64,000 nucleotides of DNA from Thioalkalivibrio sp. XN279. GTDB taxonomy: Bacteria; Pseudomonadota; Gammaproteobacteria; Steroidobacterales; XN24. The notes under the pieces were generated by a model. It ran no database searches and was not told where the DNA came from. It saw nothing but the letters and a program-made list of their open reading frames with translations. The first letter of the stretch is position 1. The number at the start of each line of letters is the position of its first letter. Both the position numbers and the translations under genes were made by a program. This document shows, piece after piece, positions 22,314 to 30,137 of this stretch. Location: positions 124,001-188,000 of the forward strand of contig NZ_JAANBD010000025.1 in assembly GCF_011089885.1 (NCBI RefSeq), in the 5' to 3' direction.

Positions 22314-22325
22314 TGCGCCTCCTCA

Positions 22326-22401
<76 letters not shown>

Positions 22402-22412
22402 GATCAAGCCGA

Positions 22413-22440
22413 AAGCCCGGCCGCCGTGCCGGGCTTTTCT
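22413..22440 (+). terminator. Intrinsic terminator after tRNA-Gly
   Basis: AAGCCCGGC (22413-22421), 6-base loop, GCCGGGCTT (22428-22436), then TTCTTT. It means tRNA-Cys, 66 bases further on, is probably read from its own promoter or by readthrough. Confidence 0.85.
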
Positions 22441-22505
22441 TTGGGTTCCACGGCCTCCGGCTGTGGTAGAGTTCGACCCCGGTTCCCCGCTCGCGGGAAC
22501 CTCGT

Positions 22506-22579
22506 GGCGCGGTGGCGGAGTGGTTACGCAGCGGCCTGCAAAGCCGTGAACACCGGTTCGATTCCGGTCCGCGCCTCCA
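22506..22579 (+). tRNA. tRNA-Cys (anticodon GCA)
   Basis: 74 nt: acceptor GGCGCGG with CCGCGCC, anticodon loop CTGCAAA between GCGGC and GCCGT, T-loop GTTCGAT, encoded CCA. Corresponds to cysT. The stop codon of the convergent TIR gene lies only 10 bases beyond its 3' end, and no terminator is seen between. Confidence 0.97.
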
Positions 22580-22588
22580 GCTCTTTCC

Positions 22589-23227
22589 CTAGGGCCCGAT
22601 CGCCATCATGGCGATGAAGGCCACCAGGGCCGCGAAAACACCGAATGCCGCGGGTCGCCAGTGCGCCGAGAACAGCGGGCCCGGCGGCGGCGCATGGTGT
22701 CCGGCAGTCGGGGATGCGCCACGGGCCGGCGGCGGCAATCCCCCAAGTGCCCGATGCAGCCCGCTGGCCAGCTTGGCCCGGAAATCCCCCGCTGACATCC
22801 TGTGCATGAAGATGCGGTGGGTGCCGCCCAGGCTGAGCCGCAGTCCCGGAGTGAGTTCCGACGGCTCGACTTCCACGGGGACGATGGGCCGGCCGCACTC
22901 CAGGGCGAAGTGGATCTCATCCAGGCAGTAGCGCGAAGAGACCGATCGCGGGCTCATGAAGAAAAGCATCGCACCGCAGCCCTCGATCGCCAGGGCCAGG
23001 TCCTCGCTCCAGCGCTGGCCCGCCTCGATAGCCTCGTCGAACCAGACCTCGAAGCCCTGTTCACGCAACCATTCGATTTCGCTCACCACCAGGTCCCGCT
23101 GGTCGTGTGCATAGCAGACGAACAGGTAGGCGCCTGGTCCTGTGCCTGCCGAGTTTGCCGTTGCCTGCAAGTCCGCCTCCGGGGATGTCCTGCCGCGCTC
23201 GTTTGCCGATGCCGTGAAGCGCAGCAT
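22589..23227 (-). CDS. TIR domain protein with C-terminal membrane anchor
   Basis: 212 residues from ATG 23227 (a TTG 14 codons upstream is less likely). A TIR domain spans about residues 33-150: YLFVCYAHDQRD is strand A with the SY-like motif, EQGFEVWFDEAI the BB-loop side, and SSRYCLDEIHFAL places a Glu where TIR NADases have the catalytic Glu. A Pro-rich linker and one transmembrane helix (AAFGVFAALVAFIAMMAIG) end the protein, so the TIR domain probably faces the cytoplasm. Divergent with the TolB/TPR gene, only 35 bases between start codons. It could be an NAD+-cleaving immune effector or a signalling scaffold; the sequence does not decide. Confidence 0.82.
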   Translation of the reverse strand: MLRFTASANERGRTSPEADLQATANSAGTGPGAYLFVCYAHDQRDLVVSEIEWLREQGFEVWFDEAIEAGQRWSEDLALAIEGCGAMLFFMSPRSVSSRYCLDEIHFALECGRPIVPVEVEPSELTPGLRLSLGGTHRIFMHRMSAGDFRAKLASGLHRALGGLPPPARGASPTAGHHAPPPGPLFSAHWRPAAFGVFAALVAFIAMMAIGP

Positions 23228-23232
23228 AGAAT
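23203..23232 (+). promoter_or_regulatory. Candidate promoter of the TolB/TPR-peroxidase operon
   Basis: TTGCCG (23203-23208), 18 bases, TAGAAT (23227-23232), about 30 bases before the first start. It lies over the 5' end of the divergent TIR gene, so firing from it would interfere with that gene. By eye, weak -35. Confidence 0.35.
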
Positions 23233-23262
23233 GCCGGCGGCCGTATTGAAAACGGAATAACA

Positions 23263-24789
23263 ATGACAATGTCGGGGCAGGGGTGGTCGCAGGCCATGGG
23301 GGAGGCCCGCGACCGGGGCCTGGGCCGTGCGCTCGGCGCCTACGTTTTTACCCTCGTTCTGCTTGCTACGCTCGAGTGGGTCTCGAACCCCGACCGGGCT
23401 CTCCTGCTGCGTGGTACGGATATCCAGCTCGCACTCGGCGGGTTGGCACTGGCCGGGCTGCTGGCGTGGTTCGCACCCCGGCCGAGGCCTCTCGATACAG
23501 GCAAAGCAGGGGCACCGACGGTGCCGGAAAGAGCCTTGCCGGTCTCGGACACCGCACAGGCGTCGGTGGCCGTGATGCCGCTGGAGCCGCTGTCGCGGGG
23601 CGAGGACGACGCGTTGCTGGCGCAGGGTTTCTCGGCCGAGATTACGCGGGCGCTGTCCGGCGTCCCGGACCTGCGCGTCGTGCCTTTCGCCCAGTCGGCG
23701 CCGCTGGCGGGCCAAACCGCCGAAGCCATCGCCAAGACCCTGAACGCGCGCTACATCCTTTCCGGGACGTTCCAGCGCAGCCCGGCTCGTGTGCGTGTCA
23801 TCGTGCGCCTTACCGATGCCCAGTCGAGGACGGAGGCCTGGGTTGCTTCCTACGAGCATGAACTGGACGACCTTTTCAAGGTGCAGCGGGAGGTCGCCGA
23901 GGCGATCGCCGTGGAGACCGGCTCCCAGTACCTGAACATCGTCTCGGAGGACCTCTGCCGGCAGCCTCCCCAGGGGCTCTCGGCGTGGAGCCTGACGCAC
24001 AAGGCGCTGACCTTCTGGACCGTCTCTTACACGGCGGAGGCGTCGGCGGACGCCATCGGCTGGCTCGAGCAGGCCCTCGAGCTCGAGCCCGACAATGCCA
24101 TGGCTCACGTCCTGTTGGCATTCGTGCTGAACCAGCGGGTGGTCAACTCCTTCGCTGACGATCCGCTCGGAGAGAACGGGCGCGCGCTGGCGGAGGTGGA
24201 TGCGGCACTGCGTCTGGCTCCGCGGGACGCCACGGTGATGGAATACGCCGCGCTGGTGTGGCTCAACTGCGGCTTTCGCAAGCGCTCGCTGCAGACTGCG
24301 CGCCGCGTTGTCGCCATCGCCCCGTTCAACATGGTGGCATGGGGCTATGTGGGCTGTAACCTGGTGTGGGGCGGGAGCCCGAAAGAGGTCGAGGAAGGCC
24401 TCGCCATTCTCCAGCGCCTGCTCGACGAAGCGCCCAATCATCCCTCGGTGCCGTTCTGGCATTACTTTCTTGCCGTCGGCCACACCGAAGCAGGCCGGTA
24501 TGAACCCGCCCAGGAACACGCCCATACGGCGGTGGGTTTCCACCCCGGCTTCTGCCTCGGGTGGGTGGCCCTGGCCAACGCGCAGGGCGCGCTCGGCGAC
24601 GGCGCGGCAGCGGCCGAGTCCATCGCCAGGGCCCAGGCCGCGAACCCGCGCTTCGACCTGGAAAAGTTCCGGCAATATTTGACCGCCATCTCCCGGGAGT
24701 GGCCCGAGACCGCGAAGCGGCAAACCATCGGGCTGGTAAAGTCCGGCCTGCTCGAGCCGGCACCGGAGGAGATGGCCGCGCATGGCTGA
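23263..24789 (+). CDS. Membrane protein with TolB-like and TPR domains
   Basis: 508 residues; ATG 23263 or ATG 23269 may start it. Two hydrophobic segments (about 25-40 and 53-68) come first, then a TolB-like nucleotide-cyclase-associated domain (SVAVMPLEPLSRGEDDALLAQGFSAEI begins near residue 103), then TPR repeats (IGWLEQALELEPDNAMAHVLL, later QRLLDEAPNHPSVPFW). This is the C-terminal module usually joined to adenylate cyclase or winged-helix domains, here without either. It is the first gene of a four-gene operon: its last 8 bases overlap the di-heme protein gene. Sensor or scaffold function is inferred. Confidence 0.75.
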   Translation: MTMSGQGWSQAMGEARDRGLGRALGAYVFTLVLLATLEWVSNPDRALLLRGTDIQLALGGLALAGLLAWFAPRPRPLDTGKAGAPTVPERALPVSDTAQASVAVMPLEPLSRGEDDALLAQGFSAEITRALSGVPDLRVVPFAQSAPLAGQTAEAIAKTLNARYILSGTFQRSPARVRVIVRLTDAQSRTEAWVASYEHELDDLFKVQREVAEAIAVETGSQYLNIVSEDLCRQPPQGLSAWSLTHKALTFWTVSYTAEASADAIGWLEQALELEPDNAMAHVLLAFVLNQRVVNSFADDPLGENGRALAEVDAALRLAPRDATVMEYAALVWLNCGFRKRSLQTARRVVAIAPFNMVAWGYVGCNLVWGGSPKEVEEGLAILQRLLDEAPNHPSVPFWHYFLAVGHTEAGRYEPAQEHAHTAVGFHPGFCLGWVALANAQGALGDGAAAAESIARAQAANPRFDLEKFRQYLTAISREWPETAKRQTIGLVKSGLLEPAPEEMAAHG

Positions 24790-27631
24790 GGGACGGGTCA
24801 CGCGCATTCTCTCCCGCGCCGGGCGCCGGGTGCTGCGCTGGCTGGGCGCGGTCCTGGCCGTTCTGTTCCTGCCCATTGCCTGGCTGCTGCGGCACTGGTG
24901 GGGATTCTTCAGGCGGCGCGGCTGGTTCGGCCGCAGCGCCTGGGTGCTGGCGACCGTGGTGGCGGCATTCGTCGCCTACCTGGCCGTGGCGGTGCCCTGG
25001 CCCGGCTATCTCTTCGAGCCGCCGTTCCGGGCAGTGCAGTACCCGGTGATCAACGACCTGCAGTACACCCGCCCGGGCAGCATCAACGCCGGCCCTGAAA
25101 AGGACGTGGCTGCATGCCTGGAGCGCCAGGCCATCTGCGCGCGCACCGAAACCCTCGCCGCGCGCGCGGGCGTGTTGTGCGCGGAGGCGGCGCCCGCCTG
25201 CGCCGACGTCGCCAAACGCTGTGCGGGGGACCTGGCCATGGACCCGGCCTGTCGCGCCAGCCGCCAGCTGTGCGAGGAGGCGAGCCGCTCCTGCGCCACT
25301 GGCGAGGCTGTTGCGTCCTGTGAGGCGATCTCGGCCACGGACTGCAAGGTCGGCGAGGAGACCTGGCAGGGCTGGACCGCCGAGGACCGCAAGCGCTATT
25401 ACCACCACCCGCAGGGCTCCGCCCAGGTCATGATGGCGCAGCTGCGCTACTGGTGGATGGTCAACCTGGAGTTGCCCTTCGGCCGCGACCGCTTCGCGGC
25501 GCCGGAGAACATGGCCCGCTATGGTTTCCTGACGGACCTTCACCAGCAGCCCGACCCGGACTGGAATCCCGGCAACCTGCCCGTAGGCTTCACCAAGTAC
25601 TACGACGAGAAGGTGGGCGCGGAGCTGCTCGACATGACCTGCAGCCTTTGCCACACAGGCGAACTGCATTACCAGGGCACGGCCATCCGCATCGACGGCG
25701 GCCAGGCCATGCACGCCATCACGGATATGAAGCCCGGCCAGTTCCAGGCAGACCTGATGTCCTCCATGCTGGGGACCTACATCAATCCGTGGAAGTTCGA
25801 GCGCTTCGCCCGCAATGTGATTGAACCCACCCTCACCGGGGGCACGGACGTCGGCTTTGATTTCGACGCCGCCAAGGAAACGCTGCGCGAGGAGTTCGGC
25901 CGGACCATCAGCACGCTGCTCGCGAACGCCTGGACGGATCTGAAGCTGGGCACGTACCCTGTGTTCGAGGGCTACGGGCGCACCGACGCGACGCAGCGCA
26001 TCGCCAACACGGTCTTCGGCCGCCACATCTCCGCCAGCAACTACCGTCAGGCCACCGCCCCGGTGAGCTATCCGCACCTGTGGGACATCGCCAAGTTCAA
26101 CTGGGTGCAGTGGGAAGGCTATGCCTCCCAACCCATGGCGCGGAACATCAACGAGTCGCTTGGCGTGGGCGCTCGGCTGGAGCTGTTCGACGCCTACGGT
26201 GCGCCGCTGCCTCTGCACTTGCGCTACGACACATCGATCATGCCCGACCGCATTCACCACATCGAGCGCACACTGGCGCGCCTGGAGGCGCCGCGCTGGC
26301 CGGAGCACCTGTTCGGCCCGATCGACCTTGAGAAGGCGCGTGAGGGGCGGGTGCTGTTCGACGTGCATTGCCGCCACTGCCACGGCCCACACCTGACGGC
26401 GCATGACGAGCCGCCGCAGGCAGACCATCCGCCGGACCCGAACCTGGCCGTCGGCCTGGTCCACAACGCGGACGGAAGCTGCAGCCTGAAGTCGGCAGAG
26501 GCGGGCGAGGTCAAGCTCACGGTCCAACAGTGCCTCAACCTGCACAACCCGCAGCGGATCGCCGACATCGAGGGCAGGATCCTTTACGAGCTGGACGACC
26601 AGGGGCGCGTGCTGGGCCCGGCCTGCCGGCCGGACATCGAAGACTGCGGCGATGCGCCCACGCACGTGGAGCAGTGGCGCGTGAAACTGATTCCGATACG
26701 GGACATCGGCACGGACCGGAATGCGGCACTCAACTTCGCCGACCATCGCTACGACGCCAGCCGGCTCGGCTGGACTCCGGAGGAGCTCAAGCAGCTGTGC
26801 GTTGCGGATGCGATCGCGGACAACATCGATCCCAAGGCCGTCAGTGCGGTGGTAGGACTCAACATCATGAGCACGGCCATCACCAACCGGTATTTCGAGA
26901 AACACCGCCCGGCCTCGAAAGAGGAATTCCTCAAGTTCATGGGCTTCGGCGTGCTGGATTATCCGCGCACCGACCCGGAAGCCCTGAAGAACTACAAGTC
27001 ACGGCCGCTGCACGGGATCTGGGCGACGCCGCCGTTCCTGCACAACGGCAGCGTGCGGACGATCTTCCAGATGATTTCGCCGCGCTCGGAGCGCCAGGCT
27101 GAATTCTGGTCCGGGACCAGGGAATACGATCCCGTCCACCTCGGTTTCCACGACCTGGACGTGCCGGGCGCCGTGCGTTTCGACACCGGCGTGACGGGTA
27201 ACGACAACGTCGGCCACGAGTTCCGCCACGGCTGCCAGAAGAACGGGGTCATCGGGCCCTTCCTCGAGGTGGAGGAGCGTTTCCAGGTCCTCGAGTACAT
27301 CAAGCTCATGGACTACGTCGAGCCGACCCCGAACGGTGAGATTCCGTACGAGCCGGCCCTGTGCGACGACCGGCCCGGCGACGACCGCGCGGCCTGCGAG
27401 GCCGAGATGCAGGCGAAGACGGAGCGCCGCATGGTGCTGTATCCGGAGTGGGGCACACCGGCATTCCGTCGCGACGAGTGGCAGCAGCACTGCTCCGCCG
27501 ACAGGCATGTCTACGGTGATCACATGCCGCCCGCGCCGGCGCCGGACGACGAGGACGCGACCTGGGAACTGGCCTCGGAGTGCAGCCTGTTCACGCTTTA
27601 CCTGGAATCGGAGGAGGCCGGCCGTGACTAG
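24782..27631 (+). CDS. Large RoxA-like di-heme cytochrome c peroxidase/oxygenase family protein
   Basis: 949 residues, larger than RoxA (about 680). Two N-terminal hydrophobic segments (about 20-37 and 55-75) anchor it; the rest should be periplasmic. A segment with ten Cys lies between residues 112 and 188. Two c-type heme sites follow: CSLCH at 287-291 and CRHCH at 530-534. The late motif ATPPFLHNGSVRTIF is shared by MauG/CcpA/RoxA-type proteins. The family includes hydrogen-peroxide reductases and the rubber dioxygenase RoxA; which reaction applies here is unknown. Heme attachment would depend on the ccm genes at 34-41 kb. It overlaps the upstream TPR gene and the downstream catalase-like gene by 8 bases each. 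Confidence 0.8.
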   Translation: MAEGRVTRILSRAGRRVLRWLGAVLAVLFLPIAWLLRHWWGFFRRRGWFGRSAWVLATVVAAFVAYLAVAVPWPGYLFEPPFRAVQYPVINDLQYTRPGSINAGPEKDVAACLERQAICARTETLAARAGVLCAEAAPACADVAKRCAGDLAMDPACRASRQLCEEASRSCATGEAVASCEAISATDCKVGEETWQGWTAEDRKRYYHHPQGSAQVMMAQLRYWWMVNLELPFGRDRFAAPENMARYGFLTDLHQQPDPDWNPGNLPVGFTKYYDEKVGAELLDMTCSLCHTGELHYQGTAIRIDGGQAMHAITDMKPGQFQADLMSSMLGTYINPWKFERFARNVIEPTLTGGTDVGFDFDAAKETLREEFGRTISTLLANAWTDLKLGTYPVFEGYGRTDATQRIANTVFGRHISASNYRQATAPVSYPHLWDIAKFNWVQWEGYASQPMARNINESLGVGARLELFDAYGAPLPLHLRYDTSIMPDRIHHIERTLARLEAPRWPEHLFGPIDLEKAREGRVLFDVHCRHCHGPHLTAHDEPPQADHPPDPNLAVGLVHNADGSCSLKSAEAGEVKLTVQQCLNLHNPQRIADIEGRILYELDDQGRVLGPACRPDIEDCGDAPTHVEQWRVKLIPIRDIGTDRNAALNFADHRYDASRLGWTPEELKQLCVADAIADNIDPKAVSAVVGLNIMSTAITNRYFEKHRPASKEEFLKFMGFGVLDYPRTDPEALKNYKSRPLHGIWATPPFLHNGSVRTIFQMISPRSERQAEFWSGTREYDPVHLGFHDLDVPGAVRFDTGVTGNDNVGHEFRHGCQKNGVIGPFLEVEERFQVLEYIKLMDYVEPTPNGEIPYEPALCDDRPGDDRAACEAEMQAKTERRMVLYPEWGTPAFRRDEWQQHCSADRHVYGDHMPPAPAPDDEDATWELASECSLFTLYLESEEAGRD

Positions 27632-28802
27632 GCGCTGCTGGGTCCTGGCGGCCGCCCTCGCGGTGACGGCTTGCGGTGAGACTCCAAGGGACGTCGGCGA
27701 GAACGTCGACCCGGGTGAGCTGTATTACGTCCCGAGCATTATCGCCTCGGCCCGCAAGCTGGTGGACGACGTGCAGGAGAAGTCCGGCCCGACCTATCGC
27801 CGCGATGCGCACGCCAAGGCCCACGGTTGTGTCACGGCGACCTTCACTGTCCGCGACGACCTGCCCGAGGCGCTGCGCACCGGCGTGTTCGTGCCCGGGC
27901 GCGAATACAAGGCCTGGATCCGGTTCTCCAACGGCAACGCGGCGTTGCAGCCCGACGACACCAAGGACGCACGCGGCATGGCGATCAAGCTCATGGGGGT
28001 CGAGGGCGAGAAGCTGTTGCCGTCACCCCCGGGCGCATCGCCGCTCGAGACCCAGGATTTCCTCATGATCAACCACCCGGTGTTCTTCAACCGGAACGTG
28101 GCAGAGTACGAGGGCTTCATCCGTTACCAGGCCGACGGCAGCCAGTTCGGCTATTTCTTCCGCGACGCCAACCCCCTCGACTGGCAGATCCGCGAGCTGG
28201 TCATCGGCAGCCAGTTGCTGGGGCGCATTTCCAGTCCCCTGCAGACGCAGTACCACAGCATGACGGCCTATGCGCTGGGCGTGGATGCCGACAGCGACGT
28301 GTCGCCGCCGCCCTATCGGGACGCTATGAAATACAGCGCGCGCAGCTGCACGCGGAAATTGCCCGGGAAAGTCGACCGCAGTGACCCGGATTACCTGCGG
28401 CGCGCGCTGGCGGAGCACCTCGACAGGGAGGAGGCGTGCTTCGAGTTCCTGGTCCAGGTCCAGGACCCGGAAAAGAACATGCCGATCGAGGACCCGACAG
28501 TGAAGTGGAAGACCTCCGACGCACCGTTCCTCAGCGTGGCCTCCATCCGGATTCCGCTCCAGGAGTTCGATACGCCGGAGCGCAACCGCTTCTGCGAGGA
28601 CCTCTCCTTCACGCCCTGGCACGGCCACGTGGACCATCGACCGCTGGGCGGGCTGAACCGCATCCGCAAGGCGGTGTACGAGGAGATTGCCGTGTACCGG
28701 CATGCGCGCAACCAGCGACCCTTCACTGAGCCCCGTGGCTGGTGCCTGCAGCTGGACGGCACGGACTGTACCGATGCCGCTGAGCGGGCGGTAGTGCAGT
28801 GA
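27624..28802 (+). CDS. Catalase-family lipoprotein
   Basis: 392 residues from GTG 27624, preceded by GAGGAGG and overlapping the previous stop. A lipobox ends at AVTAC-G, so the protein should be a periplasm-facing lipoprotein, unlike soluble catalases. Catalase-fold marks: RRDAHAKAHGCVTATFTV (distal His in an AHAK context), WIRFSNGNAALQPDDTKDARGMAIKL, QDFLMINHPVFF (distal Asn region) and LQTQYHSMTAYALG (candidate proximal Tyr). It is the short catalase-like subfamily rather than a true 480-residue catalase. It may remove peroxide or act as a hydroperoxide-transforming enzyme next to the di-heme protein. Function is inferred. Confidence 0.8.
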   Translation: MTRRCWVLAAALAVTACGETPRDVGENVDPGELYYVPSIIASARKLVDDVQEKSGPTYRRDAHAKAHGCVTATFTVRDDLPEALRTGVFVPGREYKAWIRFSNGNAALQPDDTKDARGMAIKLMGVEGEKLLPSPPGASPLETQDFLMINHPVFFNRNVAEYEGFIRYQADGSQFGYFFRDANPLDWQIRELVIGSQLLGRISSPLQTQYHSMTAYALGVDADSDVSPPPYRDAMKYSARSCTRKLPGKVDRSDPDYLRRALAEHLDREEACFEFLVQVQDPEKNMPIEDPTVKWKTSDAPFLSVASIRIPLQEFDTPERNRFCEDLSFTPWHGHVDHRPLGGLNRIRKAVYEEIAVYRHARNQRPFTEPRGWCLQLDGTDCTDAAERAVVQ

Positions 28803-29977
28803 GCCATGCGGGCCTGCTGGGCCGACGGCCGCGGCTGCGTCGGGCCTTGAAGGTCCTCGTCGCGGTTGTCGTGCTCGTGCTCGCTTACCTGCTCGCCTGG
28901 CCCACGCCCTTGGACCCCTTCGCGTGGCAGCCGCCCCCGGACCCGGGCACCGGGGCGGACTCGCCGTTCCGGCCCACCCAGTCGATGGAGGGCGCGCAGC
29001 CGCTCGCCGAGACCCTGATCCGCGCACGTTTCCTGGCAGCCGGCAGCCCGGAGAATTTCGGCCCGGAAGACATCGCGATAAGCCCGAGAGACGGCCATAT
29101 CTACACCGGCATTGGCGACGGCAGCATCCTGCGCATCGAGCCGGAGAGCGGCGCCGTCGAGGTCTTCGCCGATACCGGCGGGCGCCCGTTGGGCATGGGG
29201 TTCGATCCGAGCGGCGAGCGCCTGTACGTCGCTGACGCGGAGCGGGGGCTGGTTGCGGTGGGGCTGGACGGCCGGGTCACTTACCTCGTCGACGTCGTGG
29301 GCGGCGAGCCCCTGACCTTTGCGGACAACCTCGAAGTCGGCCCGGACGGGGTGGTGTGGTTCTCCGCCCCGACCCGCGACCACACGCTGGAGCAGGTGGA
29401 ACTCGACGTGTGGGACAGTCGCCCGAGCGGCCGCCTGGTGCGCTTCGACCCGGCCAGCGGGGAAGCGAAGGTGGTGCTGGACAACCTGTTCTATGCCAAC
29501 GGCGTGGCCCTCGCCGATGACGGCGCCTTCGTACTGGTCAACGAGTTCCTGGCCTTCCGCATCCGCCGCCTGTGGCTCACCGGGCCCAAGGCAGGCGCCC
29601 ACGACATCTTCGCCGACGGGCTGCCGGGCTACCCGGACAACATCACGCTCACGCCGTCCGGGACGTTTCTCGTGGGCCTGTCGCTCGCTCGCATACCGGC
29701 CCTGGACGCCCAGCGGGACCGACCCTGGGCAGTGAAAGCTATTTACCGGTTGCCCGGCTTCATGAAACCGCCGCCCCAGTACCCGGGCTACCTGCTGGAG
29801 TTCGGCGCGGACGGGCGCCTGCTGCGGATGGTGGCGGACGAGAAAAAGGGCGAGGTCGCGCAGGTCACCGCCGGCGCGGTGCTGCCGGCGGCCTCTGCGG
29901 ACGACCCGGTCCAGGTCGTCATGGGCAGCCTGCTCGTCCCCGCCGTGCGCAAGCTCCAGCTCGACGCCAGCCGCTGA
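28799..29977 (+). CDS. Strictosidine-synthase-like/SMP-30 family beta-propeller protein
   Basis: 392 residues beginning with GTG 28799, which overlaps the preceding stop (GTGA). An Arg-rich N-terminus and one membrane helix (VLVAVVVLVLAYLLAW) anchor it. The propeller shows GPEDIAISPRDGHIYTG, FADNLEVGPDGVVWFSAP and the strictosidine synthase block VNEFLAFRIRRLWLTGPK...LPGYPDNITLTPSG. Relatives are lactonases/arylesterases or, in animals, APMAP. As last gene of the operon with two heme enzymes it may hydrolyse an oxidised lactone or ester product. This is inference. Confidence 0.8.
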   Translation: MSHAGLLGRRPRLRRALKVLVAVVVLVLAYLLAWPTPLDPFAWQPPPDPGTGADSPFRPTQSMEGAQPLAETLIRARFLAAGSPENFGPEDIAISPRDGHIYTGIGDGSILRIEPESGAVEVFADTGGRPLGMGFDPSGERLYVADAERGLVAVGLDGRVTYLVDVVGGEPLTFADNLEVGPDGVVWFSAPTRDHTLEQVELDVWDSRPSGRLVRFDPASGEAKVVLDNLFYANGVALADDGAFVLVNEFLAFRIRRLWLTGPKAGAHDIFADGLPGYPDNITLTPSGTFLVGLSLARIPALDAQRDRPWAVKAIYRLPGFMKPPPQYPGYLLEFGADGRLLRMVADEKKGEVAQVTAGAVLPAASADDPVQVVMGSLLVPAVRKLQLDASR

Positions 29978-30031
29978 AACCGGTCGACCCCGCGCAGGTC
30001 GGCCGCCCTGTGTTACTTTTTCCGCCTCGCC

Positions 30032-30118
30032 GCCCGGATGGCGAAATTGGTAGACGCAAGGGACTTAAAATCCCTCGGCTGAAAGGCCGTGCCGGTTCGA
30101 GTCCGGCTCCGGGCACCA
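30032..30118 (+). tRNA. tRNA-Leu (anticodon TAA)
   Basis: 87 nt with a long variable arm: acceptor GCCCGGA with TCCGGGC, anticodon loop CTTAAAA between AGGGA and TCCCT, variable arm CTCGGCTGAAAGGCCGT, T-loop GTTCGAG, encoded CCA. It corresponds to leuZ, which in E. coli directly follows cysT; here about 7.4 kb of protein genes lie between. Upstream only a weak -10-like TTACTT is seen. Confidence 0.97.
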
Positions 30119-30137
30119 GCACCGCAGGAGAAGAATC

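Noticed and set aside
23228-23269. TTG start extending the TIR protein by 14 residues
   Set aside because: It would overlap the start of the divergent gene and has no ribosome site; ATG 23227 is simpler.
24326-26905. 859-residue antisense frame over the di-heme protein gene
   Set aside because: No domain and shadow composition; the sense frame has heme motifs and overlaps its neighbours properly.
22580-30031. Classic tRNA-integrated genomic island with integrase and duplicated tRNA end
   Set aside because: No integrase and no repeated 3' end of tRNA-Cys or tRNA-Leu was found, so only a split array is claimed.
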